Shown here: in pieces, positions 9,370 through 17,739 of the stretch | Layout of the letters: every line of letters starts with the position of its first letter | How positions within the stretch are numbered: position 1 is the stretch's first letter | Source of the DNA: Micromonospora aurantiaca ATCC 27029 | GTDB lineage: Bacteria; Actinomycetota; Actinomycetes; Mycobacteriales; Micromonosporaceae | Assembly: GCF_000145235.1 (NCBI RefSeq) | Contig: NC_014391.1 | Span: forward strand, 4,844,001-4,908,000 | DNA: 64,000 nt | Direction of reading: 5' to 3' | Translations under genes and position numbers: made by a program | Notes under the pieces: model-generated | What the model was told of the DNA's origin: nothing | The model's database searches: none | What the model saw: only the letters and a program-made list of their open reading frames with translations

Positions 9370-9576
9370 ATGTCACATCGTGTGCTGCTCGGCGCGGCCG
9401 CCGTCGCGGCGCTCGCCGTCGCCGCGGCCGTCGTGGTCCTCGCGGCGCGCGAGGGCGACGCGGGGCGACCGGCGCCGCCCGGCCCGGTGGTCGCGACGCA
9501 CAATCCGAGCCCCGGCGCCACCGACCCGTCCGAATACTGGACGAGGGAACGAATGCGGGACGCCATCGGCGACTGA
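9370..9576 (+). CDS. small membrane-anchored protein sharing the protease pro-region motif
   Basis: A 68-residue protein with GGAGGAGG upstream of ATG 9370. Residues about 5-26 are a single hydrophobic segment (signal anchor or signal peptide). A Pro/Gly-rich linker follows and the C-terminus is SEYWTRERMRDAIGD. YWTxERM stands at residues 56-62, exactly where the upstream protease has YWTAERM. There is no catalytic domain after it and the following 60 bases do not resume one. It may be an orphan pro-domain, a folding or inhibitory partner, or the remnant of a duplicated protease. Confidence 0.7.
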   Translation: MSHRVLLGAAAVAALAVAAAVVVLAAREGDAGRPAPPGPVVATHNPSPGATDPSEYWTRERMRDAIGD

Positions 9577-9640
9577 TTCACCGAATTGCATTCACCGGCC
9601 ACCACAGCTGTTATTCGCCGCAGCGCAATTCCCATTCCGG

Positions 9641-10045
9641 TCAGCCGGCGGCGCTCTCCAGTACGGCCTTGAGCCGGGCCAGGTCCGCCTCCACGAGCGC
9701 GGTGTCCCGGTCGAAGTCCGCGTCGCTCATGCCTGGCATCCGCCGCAGGCTGAACACCACCTCGGTGGCGTCGCCGTCGGCGATGGCGCGCAACGGCACG
9801 TACACCGTCTCGCCCGACGGCGTCCGCACCTCGTGGTCGAGCACGCCGTACTCGTTGGCAGGGGCGAACGTGAGCCGCGCCCGCCCTTCGGGTGTGTCCA
9901 CGAACCAGTGGCCGTCGACGGACACGACCGAACCGCCGAGGCCCGGCGCCCAGCGGGTCAGGTTCGCCGGGTCGGCGGCGAAGGCGTAGACCTCCGCCAC
10001 CGGACGATCGATGTGGACGCTGAGGTGCCGGGTGTCAGTGGCCAT
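9641..10045 (-). CDS. SRPBCC-family protein
   Basis: A 134-residue protein from ATG 10043-10045 (MATDTRHLSVHIDRPVAEVY). It shows the helix-grip START/SRPBCC pattern: an N-terminal beta strand, VAEVYAFAADPANLTRWAPG, central strands with LDHEVRTPSGETVYVP, and a long C-terminal helix (DADFDRDTALVEADLARLKAVLE). Such proteins bind hydrophobic ligands in a cavity; the ligand is not predictable. GATCAT six bases before the ATG could be a -10 of a leaderless transcript. It is divergent from the DUF1877 gene. Confidence 0.8.
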   Translation of the reverse strand: MATDTRHLSVHIDRPVAEVYAFAADPANLTRWAPGLGGSVVSVDGHWFVDTPEGRARLTFAPANEYGVLDHEVRTPSGETVYVPLRAIADGDATEVVFSLRRMPGMSDADFDRDTALVEADLARLKAVLESAAG

Positions 10046-10127
10046 ACGCCGATGATCACACGGCTGTCGGACGCCTGCGTTACGCTGCCGCCGATTCCCA
10101 CAGACACCCCCCCGGAGAGACGACCAC

Positions 10128-10604
10128 ATGGGCATGGTGTTCACCGCACGCCGGCTGTCCGGCGCGGAACTGGCGACGGTGCTGGCCGATCCGGACACGG
10201 TCGGCGCGCTGTTCCAGGGCGGTCCGGACGAACTCGACCTCGACAAGGCGTGGCACGGGCTGCACTACCTGCTGACCGGCACCACGTACGAGATCCGGGG
10301 CGACGCCGGGCCGGCGATCGTCGGCGGCGACCCGATCGGGCCGGATCTCGGCATGGGCCCGGCCCGGCTGCTCATGCCGGATGCGGTCCGCACCGTGGCC
10401 GCCGGGCTCGACGCGGTGGACGACGCGACGCTGCGGGCCCGCTTCGACCCGGAGGCCATGTCGGAGGCCGAGATCTACCCGCACATCTGGGACGACGGCG
10501 ACGACGAGTTCGACGGCTACCTGCTGCCCTACTTCACCGCGCTGCGCGACTTCTACCGCGACGCGGCGGCGAGCGGCGACGCCGTGCTGCTCGCCGTCAC
10601 CTGA
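10128..10604 (+). CDS. DUF1877 protein (YfbM-like)
   Basis: A 158-residue protein whose MGMVFTARRLSGAELATVLADP start, LDLDKAWHGLHYLLTG centre and PHIWDDGDDEFDGYLLPYF end match the DUF1877/YfbM family. GGAGAG lies upstream of the ATG. Members are small cytoplasmic proteins of unknown function. No enzymatic motif is visible. The stop overlaps the first unit of a 30-bp tandem repeat. Confidence 0.85.
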   Translation: MGMVFTARRLSGAELATVLADPDTVGALFQGGPDELDLDKAWHGLHYLLTGTTYEIRGDAGPAIVGGDPIGPDLGMGPARLLMPDAVRTVAAGLDAVDDATLRARFDPEAMSEAEIYPHIWDDGDDEFDGYLLPYFTALRDFYRDAAASGDAVLLAVT

Positions 10605-10690
10605 GCCGCCGCGAATCGGCGCGCGGGCACCCGAGCGGTCGCGAGCCGGTGCGCGGGCACCTGAGCCGCCGAAACCGGCGCGCGGCGCCG
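10601..10690. repeat. three imperfect 30-bp tandem repeats
   Basis: Units begin at 10601, 10631 and 10661, each resembling CTGAGCCGCCGCGAATCGGC followed by GCGCGGGCAC. The first unit contains the DUF1877 stop codon and the last ends just before the next promoter. Confidence 0.75.
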
Positions 10691-10715
10691 GGGCGGGCGC
10701 CGGTAGCGTGCCGGC

Positions 10716-11495
10716 GTGGGACTCGACGCGTTCGTGTACTGCCGGTGCTGGCAGGACGGCCTCGCCACGCCGTGCCCGATCGGGCCGGTCGGCTACGACG
10801 AGGACGGGTGGCTCGCGCTGGTGCAGGCCGGCGAGTACGACGGGGCCGCCGACAACGCCTTCTACGCGTGGATGACCGGGGACGCCTGCCCGCACCGGCA
10901 CATGGAGCTGGTCAGCGAGCGCGTGTCCAACTGGGCCGGCGTACGCCTGTTCCAGCAGGCGTTGCGCGCGGCCGGCGAGCACCGTTTCCCGACGCTCGCC
11001 GCCGCGCTGCCGGACGCCAACGGCGGCTCGCTGCCCGCCGACCGGGCAGCGGTCGCGCTCGCCGAGCTGGACGCGATCGCAGGCACCGACCAGATCACCG
11101 ACGAGGTCGAGCTGATCGACGAGGCGACTGGCGCAGTCGTGATGCAGTACGTCGAGGCCTACCGCGGGTTGTTCATGTTCGGCCCCGGCTTTCAGGCGGG
11201 CGTCGACCCGGACGGCTTCTTCGTCCTCGACCGCGCCGACCCGCCGGTGACGCTGTTCCGGGCCGTCCGGTTCGGCCAGCGGCCGCTGCCCGGCGACCGG
11301 GTGGAGTTCACCGCCGGCGGGACGCGGACGGTGGTGGCGATGCGGCCGGTGGGCGAGCACGGCGAGCCGCCGCCCGAACGGCTCGCGGTGCGGACCCGGA
11401 GCCGGCCGGGCGAGGACTTCGCCTACATCGTGGAGCCGCTGCGCCGGCTGTGCGCGGCGTCGGTGGCCACCGGCAACCCGGTCATGTGGTGCTGA
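10716..11495 (+). CDS. conserved hypothetical protein (MGLDAFVYCRC type)
   Basis: A 259-residue protein beginning MGLDAFVYCRCWQDGLATPC and ending ATGNPVMWC. Residues 50-75 hold YAWMTGDACPHRHMELVSER. Five Cys and several His are spread through the N-terminal half and the very C-terminus, which might bind a metal. No signal peptide or membrane helix is present. I recognise the opening as that of a group of uncharacterised bacterial proteins but know no function. TAGCGT at 10704-10709 lies six bases before the GTG, so the mRNA may be leaderless. Confidence 0.75.
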   Translation: MGLDAFVYCRCWQDGLATPCPIGPVGYDEDGWLALVQAGEYDGAADNAFYAWMTGDACPHRHMELVSERVSNWAGVRLFQQALRAAGEHRFPTLAAALPDANGGSLPADRAAVALAELDAIAGTDQITDEVELIDEATGAVVMQYVEAYRGLFMFGPGFQAGVDPDGFFVLDRADPPVTLFRAVRFGQRPLPGDRVEFTAGGTRTVVAMRPVGEHGEPPPERLAVRTRSRPGEDFAYIVEPLRRLCAASVATGNPVMWC

Positions 11496-11505
11496 CGGGC
11501 GGCGC

Positions 11506-12237
11506 TCACCACGGGATCGTGCCCGCGTCCTCGACGTAGCCGCCGGTCGGCCCGTCGTCGGGGAGCGTCGCCAGCCGGATCGCGACCGCCGCGCCCTGCT
11601 GTGGGGTCCGCACGCCCCGGAAGCCGTTCAGGTCGGTCGCGGTGAAGCCGGGGCAGCCGGCGTTGACCAGGATGTTCGTCCCGGCGAGCGCCCGCGCGTA
11701 CTGGATCGTCACCGCGTTGAGCATGCTCTTGGACGGCGCGTACGCGACCGACAGCGGACCGGTCTGGTCCTCGCCTGTGGATGCGCTCTGCCTGGTCAGC
11801 GAGCCGACGCCGCTGGACATGTTGACGATCCGCGGCGAGGCCGAGCGGCGCAGCAACGGCAGCATCGCCTCGGTCACCCGGACCACCCCGATCACGTTCA
11901 CCTCGACGGCGGCCCTGATGGTCGCGACGTCCACGTCACCCGGGTGCTGGGGCACGCCACCTGTCACGCCCGCGTTGTTGACGAGCACGTCCAGGCCACC
12001 GGCCTCCGTCTCCAGCAGCCGGGCGGCGGCGGCCACGCTCGCGTCGTCGGTCACGTCCAGCGGTACGGCGAACGCGTCCACGCCGCCCGCGCGCAGCTTC
12101 GCCACCGCCTCGGCGAGCCGCTGCCCGTCCCGGGCGCCGACGCCCACCCGCCAGCCGAGCGCGCCCAGGCCGGCCGCGATCTCGTACCCGATTCCCTTGT
12201 TCGCGCCGGTCACCAGCGCGATCGTCCGTTCACTCAT
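11506..12237 (-). CDS. SDR-family NAD(P)-dependent oxidoreductase
   Basis: A 243-residue short-chain dehydrogenase starting MSERTIALVTGANKGIGYEI. ATG 12235-12237 was chosen because translation further upstream is atypical. It has the Rossmann TGANKGIG, the structural VNNAGVTG, the catalytic Ser in VNMSSGVG, and Tyr/Lys in YAPSKSML. The sequence resembles carbonyl-reductase-like SDRs. It is divergent from a LysR gene with a palindromic operator between them, so the LysR protein probably regulates it. Substrate unknown. Confidence 0.9.
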   Translation of the reverse strand: MSERTIALVTGANKGIGYEIAAGLGALGWRVGVGARDGQRLAEAVAKLRAGGVDAFAVPLDVTDDASVAAAARLLETEAGGLDVLVNNAGVTGGVPQHPGDVDVATIRAAVEVNVIGVVRVTEAMLPLLRRSASPRIVNMSSGVGSLTRQSASTGEDQTGPLSVAYAPSKSMLNAVTIQYARALAGTNILVNAGCPGFTATDLNGFRGVRTPQQGAAVAIRLATLPDDGPTGGYVEDAGTIPW

Positions 12238-12293
12238 GGTGTCGATCCTGTCCGCGCAGCGGGCGGGCCTCCAACACCACCTCGGTAGCGGGC

Positions 12294-12310
12294 GATACCC
12301 GACGGGTATC
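12294..12310. promoter_or_regulatory. palindromic LysR-type operator candidate
   Basis: GATACCC-GAC-GGGTATC is a perfect 7-3-7 inverted repeat containing T-N11-A. It lies between the divergent SDR and LysR genes and 16 bp upstream of TACGGT (12321-12326), the likely LysR -10. Confidence 0.7.
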
Positions 12311-12332
12311 AATCCGGCGGTACGGTGGCGGG

Positions 12333-13181
12333 ATGGAGACGCGGGAGCTTCGCTACTTCGTCGCGGTCGCCGAGGAACTGCACTTCGGCCGCGCCGCGCG
12401 ACGCCTCGGCATCGCCCAGCCGCCGCTGTCGCGGGCGATCCGCCAGCTCGAACGGCGCCTCGGCGTGACGCTGCTGGAACGGGACAGCCGCCGCGTCGCG
12501 CTCACCGGGGCCGGATCGGTGCTGCTCCGTGAGGGCCGGGCGGCCCTGGACGCGGTGGACGCCGCGGACCGCCGTACCCGCCGCGCCGGTGAGGCCGCGA
12601 ACGGCGGCGCCGGGCTCGTGCTGGCGACGAAGGCGGGGGCGTCGAGCGAGCTGCTGCCGAAACTGCTCGACGCGTACGCCGCCGAGCCGGACGCGGTCCG
12701 GGTGGAGGTGCTGCTGTCCGGCATCGGTGAGCAGGAACGGCTGCTGCGCGACGGTCGGGCCGACGTGGCGCTGCTGCACCTGCCGTTCGACTCGACGACC
12801 GGACTGGACACCGAGGAACTGGTGACGGAACAGCAGGTCGTGGTCCTGCCGGCGGGGCATCCGCTGGCCGGGCGGGCGCAGCTGCGGATGGCCGACGTCG
12901 AGACGCTGCCCGGCCTGCCGCTGCCGCGCTGGCCGCTGCGCGACGGCACCTACCCGGACGGGCCGGGCCCCGAGGTGCGGGACCACTCCCAGTTGCTCCA
13001 GCTGGTCGCGCTCGGGCGTACCGCGGTGCTGCTGCCGGAGTCGTGCCGGTCGCTGCTGTGGCCGGACATGGCCGCCGTGCCGGTGCCGGACGCGCCGACG
13101 GTGACCACCGTGATCGCCTGGCCGCCGCACAGCCGGTCCCGGGCGCTGGCCGGACTGGTCCGCACCGCCACCCGCCTGTGA
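12333..13181 (+). CDS. LysR-family transcriptional regulator
   Basis: A 282-residue LysR protein. Residues 1-60 carry the winged helix-turn-helix (LRYFVAVAEELHFGRAARRL, then QPPLSRAIRQLERRLG) and a linker helix. From about residue 95 there is a periplasmic-binding-protein-like effector domain (LLPKLLDAYAAEPDAVRVEV, and PLAGRAQLRMADV). The ATG is only six bases after TACGGT, suggesting a leaderless mRNA. It is divergent from the SDR gene and shares its operator, the standard layout for a LysR regulator and target. The effector is unknown. Confidence 0.93.
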   Translation: METRELRYFVAVAEELHFGRAARRLGIAQPPLSRAIRQLERRLGVTLLERDSRRVALTGAGSVLLREGRAALDAVDAADRRTRRAGEAANGGAGLVLATKAGASSELLPKLLDAYAAEPDAVRVEVLLSGIGEQERLLRDGRADVALLHLPFDSTTGLDTEELVTEQQVVVLPAGHPLAGRAQLRMADVETLPGLPLPRWPLRDGTYPDGPGPEVRDHSQLLQLVALGRTAVLLPESCRSLLWPDMAAVPVPDAPTVTTVIAWPPHSRSRALAGLVRTATRL

Positions 13182-13190
13182 GGACCGGCG

Positions 13191-13670
13191 TTAGGACAGA
13201 TCCTTGCGCATCTGCTGGGTGACCACCCGGTAGCCGGACGTCTCGTACAGCTTGCGGGCCGTCTCGTTGGCGCCGAAGACGTTCAGCTCCAGCGCCTGGG
13301 CGCCGTGCTCCCGGGCCGCCCGCTCCCCGGCCGCCAGCAGCGCCCGCCCGAGGCCCCGGCCCCGGTGCCCGGCGGCCACCTCGATGTCGTAGAGGAACGC
13401 GCAGTCGGCGAGACCGCGCGGGTGGGTCAGGCCGATCCACAGCCGGCCGACGGGTGAGCCGTCGGCCAGCTCGCCGACCAGGAACAGCATGCCGGGCGTG
13501 GCAATGCCCTGCGGCAGGAAGCCGACGGTGGCCTCCCGGGCCCGGCCGAGCGCCTCCTCGGGCGTCCAGTTGCCGGCCGTGACGTGCTCCCGCGCGTACC
13601 CGGCGGCCAGCTCGTCCTGCCATCTGTCGAACTCGTCCGGGTTCATCGCCCGGACCGTCACCTCGGTCAT
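13191..13670 (-). CDS. GNAT N-acetyltransferase at the end of the conservon run
   Basis: A 159-residue GNAT from ATG 13668-13670 (MTEVTVRAMNPDEFDRWQDE), with GGGGAG upstream. Motif A is EVAAGHRGRGLGRALLAAGE, preceded by the LWIGLTHPRGLADCAFLYDI strand pair. Motif B is LNVFGANETARKLYETSGY. It follows the conservon GTPase gene by 29 bp on the same strand and may be the last gene of that operon. The acceptor is unknown. Confidence 0.85.
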   Translation of the reverse strand: MTEVTVRAMNPDEFDRWQDELAAGYAREHVTAGNWTPEEALGRAREATVGFLPQGIATPGMLFLVGELADGSPVGRLWIGLTHPRGLADCAFLYDIEVAAGHRGRGLGRALLAAGERAAREHGAQALELNVFGANETARKLYETSGYRVVTQQMRKDLS

Positions 13671-13699
13671 CGCCACTCCCCCGTCGATGTTGTGACCGC

Positions 13700-14308
13700 T
13701 CAGTCCTCGGCGGCGCGGCGGCGCGCCTCCCGCAGCTTCATGGCGTGCTCCAGCAGCGTGATCAGCACCTCCTTGGCCGACTCCCGCTTGCGCGCGTCGC
13801 ACAGCACCACCGGCACACCCGGGTCCAGGTCGAGCGCGGCCTGCACCTCGTCCAGACGGAACGTCTTGGCGCCCTCGAAGCAGTTCACCGCCACCACGAA
13901 CGGCGTACCGCGCCCCTCGAAGTAGTCGATCGACGGGAAGCAGTCGGCCAGCCGGCGGGTGTCGGCGAGCACCACCGCGCCGAGCGCGCCGAGCGCCAGC
14001 TCGTCCCAGACGAACCAGAACCGGTCCTGCCCGGGCGTGCCGAACAGGTAGAGCACCAGGTCGTCGCTGATGGTGATGCGGCCGAAGTCCATCGCCACGG
14101 TGGTGGTCGACTTCTCCTCGATGCCGGACAGGTCGTCGATGCCGATCCCGGTCTCGGTCAGCACCTCCTCGGTCCGCAGCGGGCGGGTCTCACTGACCGC
14201 GCCGACCATTGTGGTCTTGCCGACGCCGAACCCGCCCGCGATCAGGATCTTGATCGCGGTGGGCAGCGGCGCGGCGCCCGCCGGCCGCTCAGAGCGCCCG
14301 TAGTCCAT
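13700..14308 (-). CDS. cvnD: conservon small GTPase (CvnD-like)
   Basis: A 202-residue Ras-like GTP-binding protein of the bacterial conservon type. It starts MDYGRSERPAGAAPLPTAIK at ATG 14308. G1 is GGFGVGKTT, G3 is FGTPGQDRFW, the G4 position reads VAVNCFEGAK in place of the usual NKxD, and G5 is CDARKRES. Conservon GTPases work with a roadblock protein, a DUF742 protein and a sensor-kinase-like protein in a membrane-associated switch. It overlaps the DUF742 gene by 20 bp, which indicates translational coupling. Confidence 0.93.
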   Translation of the reverse strand: MDYGRSERPAGAAPLPTAIKILIAGGFGVGKTTMVGAVSETRPLRTEEVLTETGIGIDDLSGIEEKSTTTVAMDFGRITISDDLVLYLFGTPGQDRFWFVWDELALGALGAVVLADTRRLADCFPSIDYFEGRGTPFVVAVNCFEGAKTFRLDEVQAALDLDPGVPVVLCDARKRESAKEVLITLLEHAMKLREARRRAAED

Positions 14309-14678
14309 TGATAACCGCCTCGAAAACGTGCTCGTCGGGAAGGCCGGCGGTGGTCGCGCGCGGCTCGCGTACCTGTACCAGGCTGCGGGCGGCCAGGTCT
14401 CCGAGGAGGACCCGGACCGTGCCCACCGGCAGGTCGAGATGGGCGGCGATCTCGGCCACGGAGAGGATCCGCTGGCAGAGGCCGACGATCGCCACGTGCT
14501 CCGGGCCCAGCCCGGACTCCGACCCGACATCGGTGCGGGTCGAGGTGACCAGCGAGATCAGGTCGAACGTGCCGGTGACCGGGCGGGCCCGGCCTCCGGT
14601 CACCGCGTACGGGCGCACCACCGGGCCGGCGTGGTCGTCCACCCACTCCTGCTCCGCGGAGTCCCCCCGGCCGGTCAT
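14289..14678 (-). CDS. cvnC: conservon DUF742 protein (CvnC-like)
   Basis: A 129-residue DUF742 protein. VVRPYAVTGGRARP is the family signature, followed by FDLISLV and GLGPEHVAIVGLCQRILSV. A winged-helix-like C-terminus (VAEIAAHLDLPVGTVRVLLG, DLAARSLVQVR) comes next. The start overlaps the roadblock stop as ATGA and the end overlaps the GTPase start. In conservons this protein helps couple the kinase-like component to the GTPase. Confidence 0.93.
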   Translation of the reverse strand: MTGRGDSAEQEWVDDHAGPVVRPYAVTGGRARPVTGTFDLISLVTSTRTDVGSESGLGPEHVAIVGLCQRILSVAEIAAHLDLPVGTVRVLLGDLAARSLVQVREPRATTAGLPDEHVFEAVINGLRAL

Positions 14679-15100
14679 CGTGCCGCGTTCTCGCCGAGGG
14701 GCTGTTCCCGGGTCGGTGACGCGACGAACCGGCCGACCCGGGTGACGAGCATGGCCATCTCGTACGCGATCAGGCCGACGTCCGCGTCCTCCGAGGCCAG
14801 CACCGCCAGGCAGGCGTTGCGCCCGGCCGCGGTGACGAACAGGAAGGAGGACTGCATCTCGATGATGGTCTGCTGTACGTGCCCGCCACCGAACCGCTTG
14901 CCCGCGCCGCGGGCCAGGCTCTGGATGCCCGCCGCCATCGCGGCCAGGTGCTCGCCGTCGTCCCGGCTCAATCCGCGGGACGAGGCCATCAACAGTCCGT
15001 CGGTGGAGAGCGCCACGGCGTGCTCCGCCTGCTTGACCCGGCCGACCAGGTCATCCAGCAGCCACGTCAGATCCGCGCTCGAAGCCGTCTTCTGCGCCAC
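14675..15100 (-). CDS. cvnB: roadblock/LC7 protein of the conservon (CvnB-like)
   Basis: A 141-residue roadblock/LC7 domain protein (DLTWLLDDLVGRVKQAEHAV, ALSTDGLLMASSRGLSRDDG, HLAAMAAGIQSLARGAGKRF). The start is GTG 15098-15100. Roadblock proteins dimerise and act as activators or scaffolds for the cognate small GTPase; MglB and the mycobacterial and streptomycete conservon proteins are relatives. It lies 66 bp downstream of the sensor gene. Confidence 0.94.
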   Translation of the reverse strand: MAQKTASSADLTWLLDDLVGRVKQAEHAVALSTDGLLMASSRGLSRDDGEHLAAMAAGIQSLARGAGKRFGGGHVQQTIIEMQSSFLFVTAAGRNACLAVLASEDADVGLIAYEMAMLVTRVGRFVASPTREQPLGENAAR

Positions 15101-15166
15101 TCGTCGTCCTCATCTTCCCGGCTGGTGTGCCGTCAGCTTCCGGTTTCCGTCGCGTCGACGTCCCGG

Positions 15167-17659
15167 TCAGGTAACCTGCTCGTCCGCGTCGGCCGGCCCA
15201 CCGCCGGCCCCCTGCGCTCCGCCGAGCAGGCGCGCGGCATCGGTACGGCCGCGTCGGGTGCCGCTCTGGTAGGAGCTCATCATCCGGCGCACCTGCTCCG
15301 GTGCACGCGCCGTGTCGTCGTCGGCGGCGTCGTCGTCCGCCCCGGTCTGGTCGTGCCGCAGCTCCGGCACGAGGCTGGCCTGGCGTACCCGGACCGGCAG
15401 TCCCGCGTCGGTGACCGGCGCCGTCTCCGCCTCGGTCTCCGGCTCCGCCGGTGATGCCTCTGCCGCGTCCGTCGTGGCGGCGGGCCGACGCTCCACCACC
15501 GCGAGCTCCGTGGTGGGCCCCGCCACCGCGGGCTGCCGCTTGCGGGTACGGGCGGGCAGCCCGGAGGGGGTCAGCCGAGGTGCCTGGGTCACCGGCTCCG
15601 GCGCCTGCGGGGCGGGCTCGGCCGGCTGGTCCGGTTCGGCGCCGCCGTCCGGGCCGGACGGGATCGCCGGCCCGTCGCCGTCGCCGGCCGGCGTGCTCCG
15701 TGCCGGAGCCGGCGCGGGCGCCGCGGGCAGGGCCGTCCCGGGTGCGGGCAGGCCGTCGGCCTCGTCGGCGCCGTCGGCGCCCTCGGCGGTGATCAGTTCA
15801 CGCGGGATCAGCACCACTGCGGTGGTGCCGCCGTACGCGGACTCCTTGAGCTGCACCTTGACGCCGTGCCGCTCGGTGAGCCGGCTGACCACGAACAGGC
15901 CGAGCCGGGCGGCGTCGGCGAGGTTCAGCTCGGACCGGTCGACGATGCGCGCGTTGGCGGCGGCCAGCTCGTCGGCGCTCATGCCGAGGCCGCGGTCCTC
16001 GATCTCGATGGCGAAGCCGTTGACCACGAGCTGACCGCGGACCTCCACAGTGGTCTGCGGCGGCGAGAAGGAGAGTCCGTTCTCGATCAGCTCGGCCAGC
16101 AGGTGGATCACGTCACCGACGGCACGGCCGGTGAGCGACACCTCGCCGAGCGGGAACACGGTGACCCGGGTGTAGTCCTCGACCTCGGCGACCGCGCCGC
16201 GGACCACGTCGACCATGGGGACGTTGCGCCGCCAGGCCCGGCCCGGCGTCGAGCCGGAGAGCACGATCAGGTTCTCCGCGTTGCGCCGCATCCGGGTGGC
16301 CAGGTGGTCGACCCGGAACAGATCCTCCAGCTCCTCGGCGTCGTGTTCCCGGCGTTCCATCGCGTCCAGCAGCGTCAGCTGCCGGTGCACGAGCGCCTGG
16401 GTACGCCGGGCCAGGCTGAGGAACACGTCGCGGACGCTGCGGCGCAGTTCGGCCTGCTCGACGGCGGTCCGGACGGCGGTCTCCTGCACGACGTTGAACG
16501 CCTTGCCCACCTGGCCGATCTCGTCGTCGCCGAACTGCAGGGGTGGCGCCTCGCGGGCGACGTCCACCTCCTCGCCGCGGCCCAGGCGCTCCACGACGCT
16601 CGGCAGCCGTTCGTGCGCCAGCTTGAAGGCGGCCTCGCGGAGCCGTTCGAGCTGGCGGACGAGCGCCCGCGCCGTGGTGATCGACACGACCACGGAGGCG
16701 ATGACGGCGATCAGGCCGAGACCGGCGGCGAGCACCAGCCGCACGATGACGCCCACCGCGACCGGCGTGGCCCGGGAGACGATGTCCTCACCGCCGGCGA
16801 GGATCACCTCGCGCAGGTCGGCCATCGCCTTCTCGGCGGCGGCCTGCCAGGCCGCGGCGGTCACCGGCGGGCGCACCTCGGCGCCCTTGGCCGCGAGCAC
16901 CTGGTCCTGGAGCGTGCGGAGCTGCTGGAACGCGTCGCCCTCGACCATCCGCTCGAAGCGGGCACGGTCGCCGGGGGCGAGTTCGCGGGCGGTGCGGTCG
17001 GCGAGGAACCACTGCGCGCCGACCAGGCGGGCGAACGCGGTCTGCTCGCCGACGGTGATCCGGTTGGCCGCGATCGCGCCGGTGAGCAGCGCGTCCTGTT
17101 GGGACAGCAGCTCCCGGGACCGGTTGAGGTCGATGAGCGCGGCGGTGTCCTCGGCGATCTCGTCGTCGTCGAGGCCGCCGAGGGCGTCGAAGACCGCGAA
17201 GATCCCGTCGACCGCGTCGTCGTACGCGATCAGCGTGGTGGTCCGGTCGATGGTCTTGCGGCTGACGTCGGCGCGTACCTGGCCGAGCTGGTCCAGCTCG
17301 GCCTTCAGCTCGTCGAGCCGCTGCATCAGCTCCTCGCTGGCCGGGATCTCGGTGCGCCAGTCCCGCACCGAGCGCCACAGCGCGCCGGCGGTCTCGTCGG
17401 TACGCGCGCGCTGGGCCTCCAGCTCCTGCAACCGGCTCGGGTCGGACTCGCCGAGGTAGCGCAGCGACAGCCGCCGCTCGGCCTGCAGCTCCAGAAGCAG
17501 CGGGTCGCTCGGTTCGAAGACGCGCGCGTTGAGCGTCTGCACGCCGAGCAGGTTGAATCCGTCCCGTACGGTCACCCATGCGGCGAACGCCCAGAGCGCG
17601 GTCAGCGACGCCAGCAGCGCGATGATCTTCGTACGGAGATTCGTACTGCGGGAACCCAT
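15167..17659 (-). CDS. cvnA: conservon sensor histidine-kinase-like protein (CvnA-like)
   Basis: An 830-residue membrane sensor. An N-terminal helix (residues ~9-28) is followed by an extracytoplasmic nitrate/nitrite-sensing NIT-type helical domain (~45-290). A second membrane helix (~300-330) leads to HAMP and a kinase-like core with N-box LIENGLSFSPP, G1 IEDRGLGMS and G2 ARLGLFVVSRLTERHG. The last ~200 residues are disordered, rich in Pro/Ala/Glu, and carry no domain I recognise. ATG 17659 and GTG 17662 are both possible starts. The gene begins 80 bp after the diterpene-cyclase stop on the same strand, which may place it in the terpene operon. Confidence 0.93.
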   Translation of the reverse strand: MGSRSTNLRTKIIALLASLTALWAFAAWVTVRDGFNLLGVQTLNARVFEPSDPLLLELQAERRLSLRYLGESDPSRLQELEAQRARTDETAGALWRSVRDWRTEIPASEELMQRLDELKAELDQLGQVRADVSRKTIDRTTTLIAYDDAVDGIFAVFDALGGLDDDEIAEDTAALIDLNRSRELLSQQDALLTGAIAANRITVGEQTAFARLVGAQWFLADRTARELAPGDRARFERMVEGDAFQQLRTLQDQVLAAKGAEVRPPVTAAAWQAAAEKAMADLREVILAGGEDIVSRATPVAVGVIVRLVLAAGLGLIAVIASVVVSITTARALVRQLERLREAAFKLAHERLPSVVERLGRGEEVDVAREAPPLQFGDDEIGQVGKAFNVVQETAVRTAVEQAELRRSVRDVFLSLARRTQALVHRQLTLLDAMERREHDAEELEDLFRVDHLATRMRRNAENLIVLSGSTPGRAWRRNVPMVDVVRGAVAEVEDYTRVTVFPLGEVSLTGRAVGDVIHLLAELIENGLSFSPPQTTVEVRGQLVVNGFAIEIEDRGLGMSADELAAANARIVDRSELNLADAARLGLFVVSRLTERHGVKVQLKESAYGGTTAVVLIPRELITAEGADGADEADGLPAPGTALPAAPAPAPARSTPAGDGDGPAIPSGPDGGAEPDQPAEPAPQAPEPVTQAPRLTPSGLPARTRKRQPAVAGPTTELAVVERRPAATTDAAEASPAEPETEAETAPVTDAGLPVRVRQASLVPELRHDQTGADDDAADDDTARAPEQVRRMMSSYQSGTRRGRTDAARLLGGAQGAGGGPADADEQVT

Positions 17660-17739
17660 CACACCGTCCTGGCCCGGTCTTCGGTCGGTCCGAAATCCGA
17701 TCGACTCCGGCGCACGCTAGCAGCCGTCGGGAACCTCAT

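Noticed and set aside
8483..9576. Second complete protease gene after the first
   Set aside because: Only the pro-region-like motif is present at 9370-9576. The downstream bases to 9640 contain no TAAHC, DVAV or GxSGG sequence in any frame.
10601..10690. Tandem 30-bp units considered as a CRISPR array
   Set aside because: The units are contiguous with no spacers, they diverge from one another, and no cas gene is nearby.
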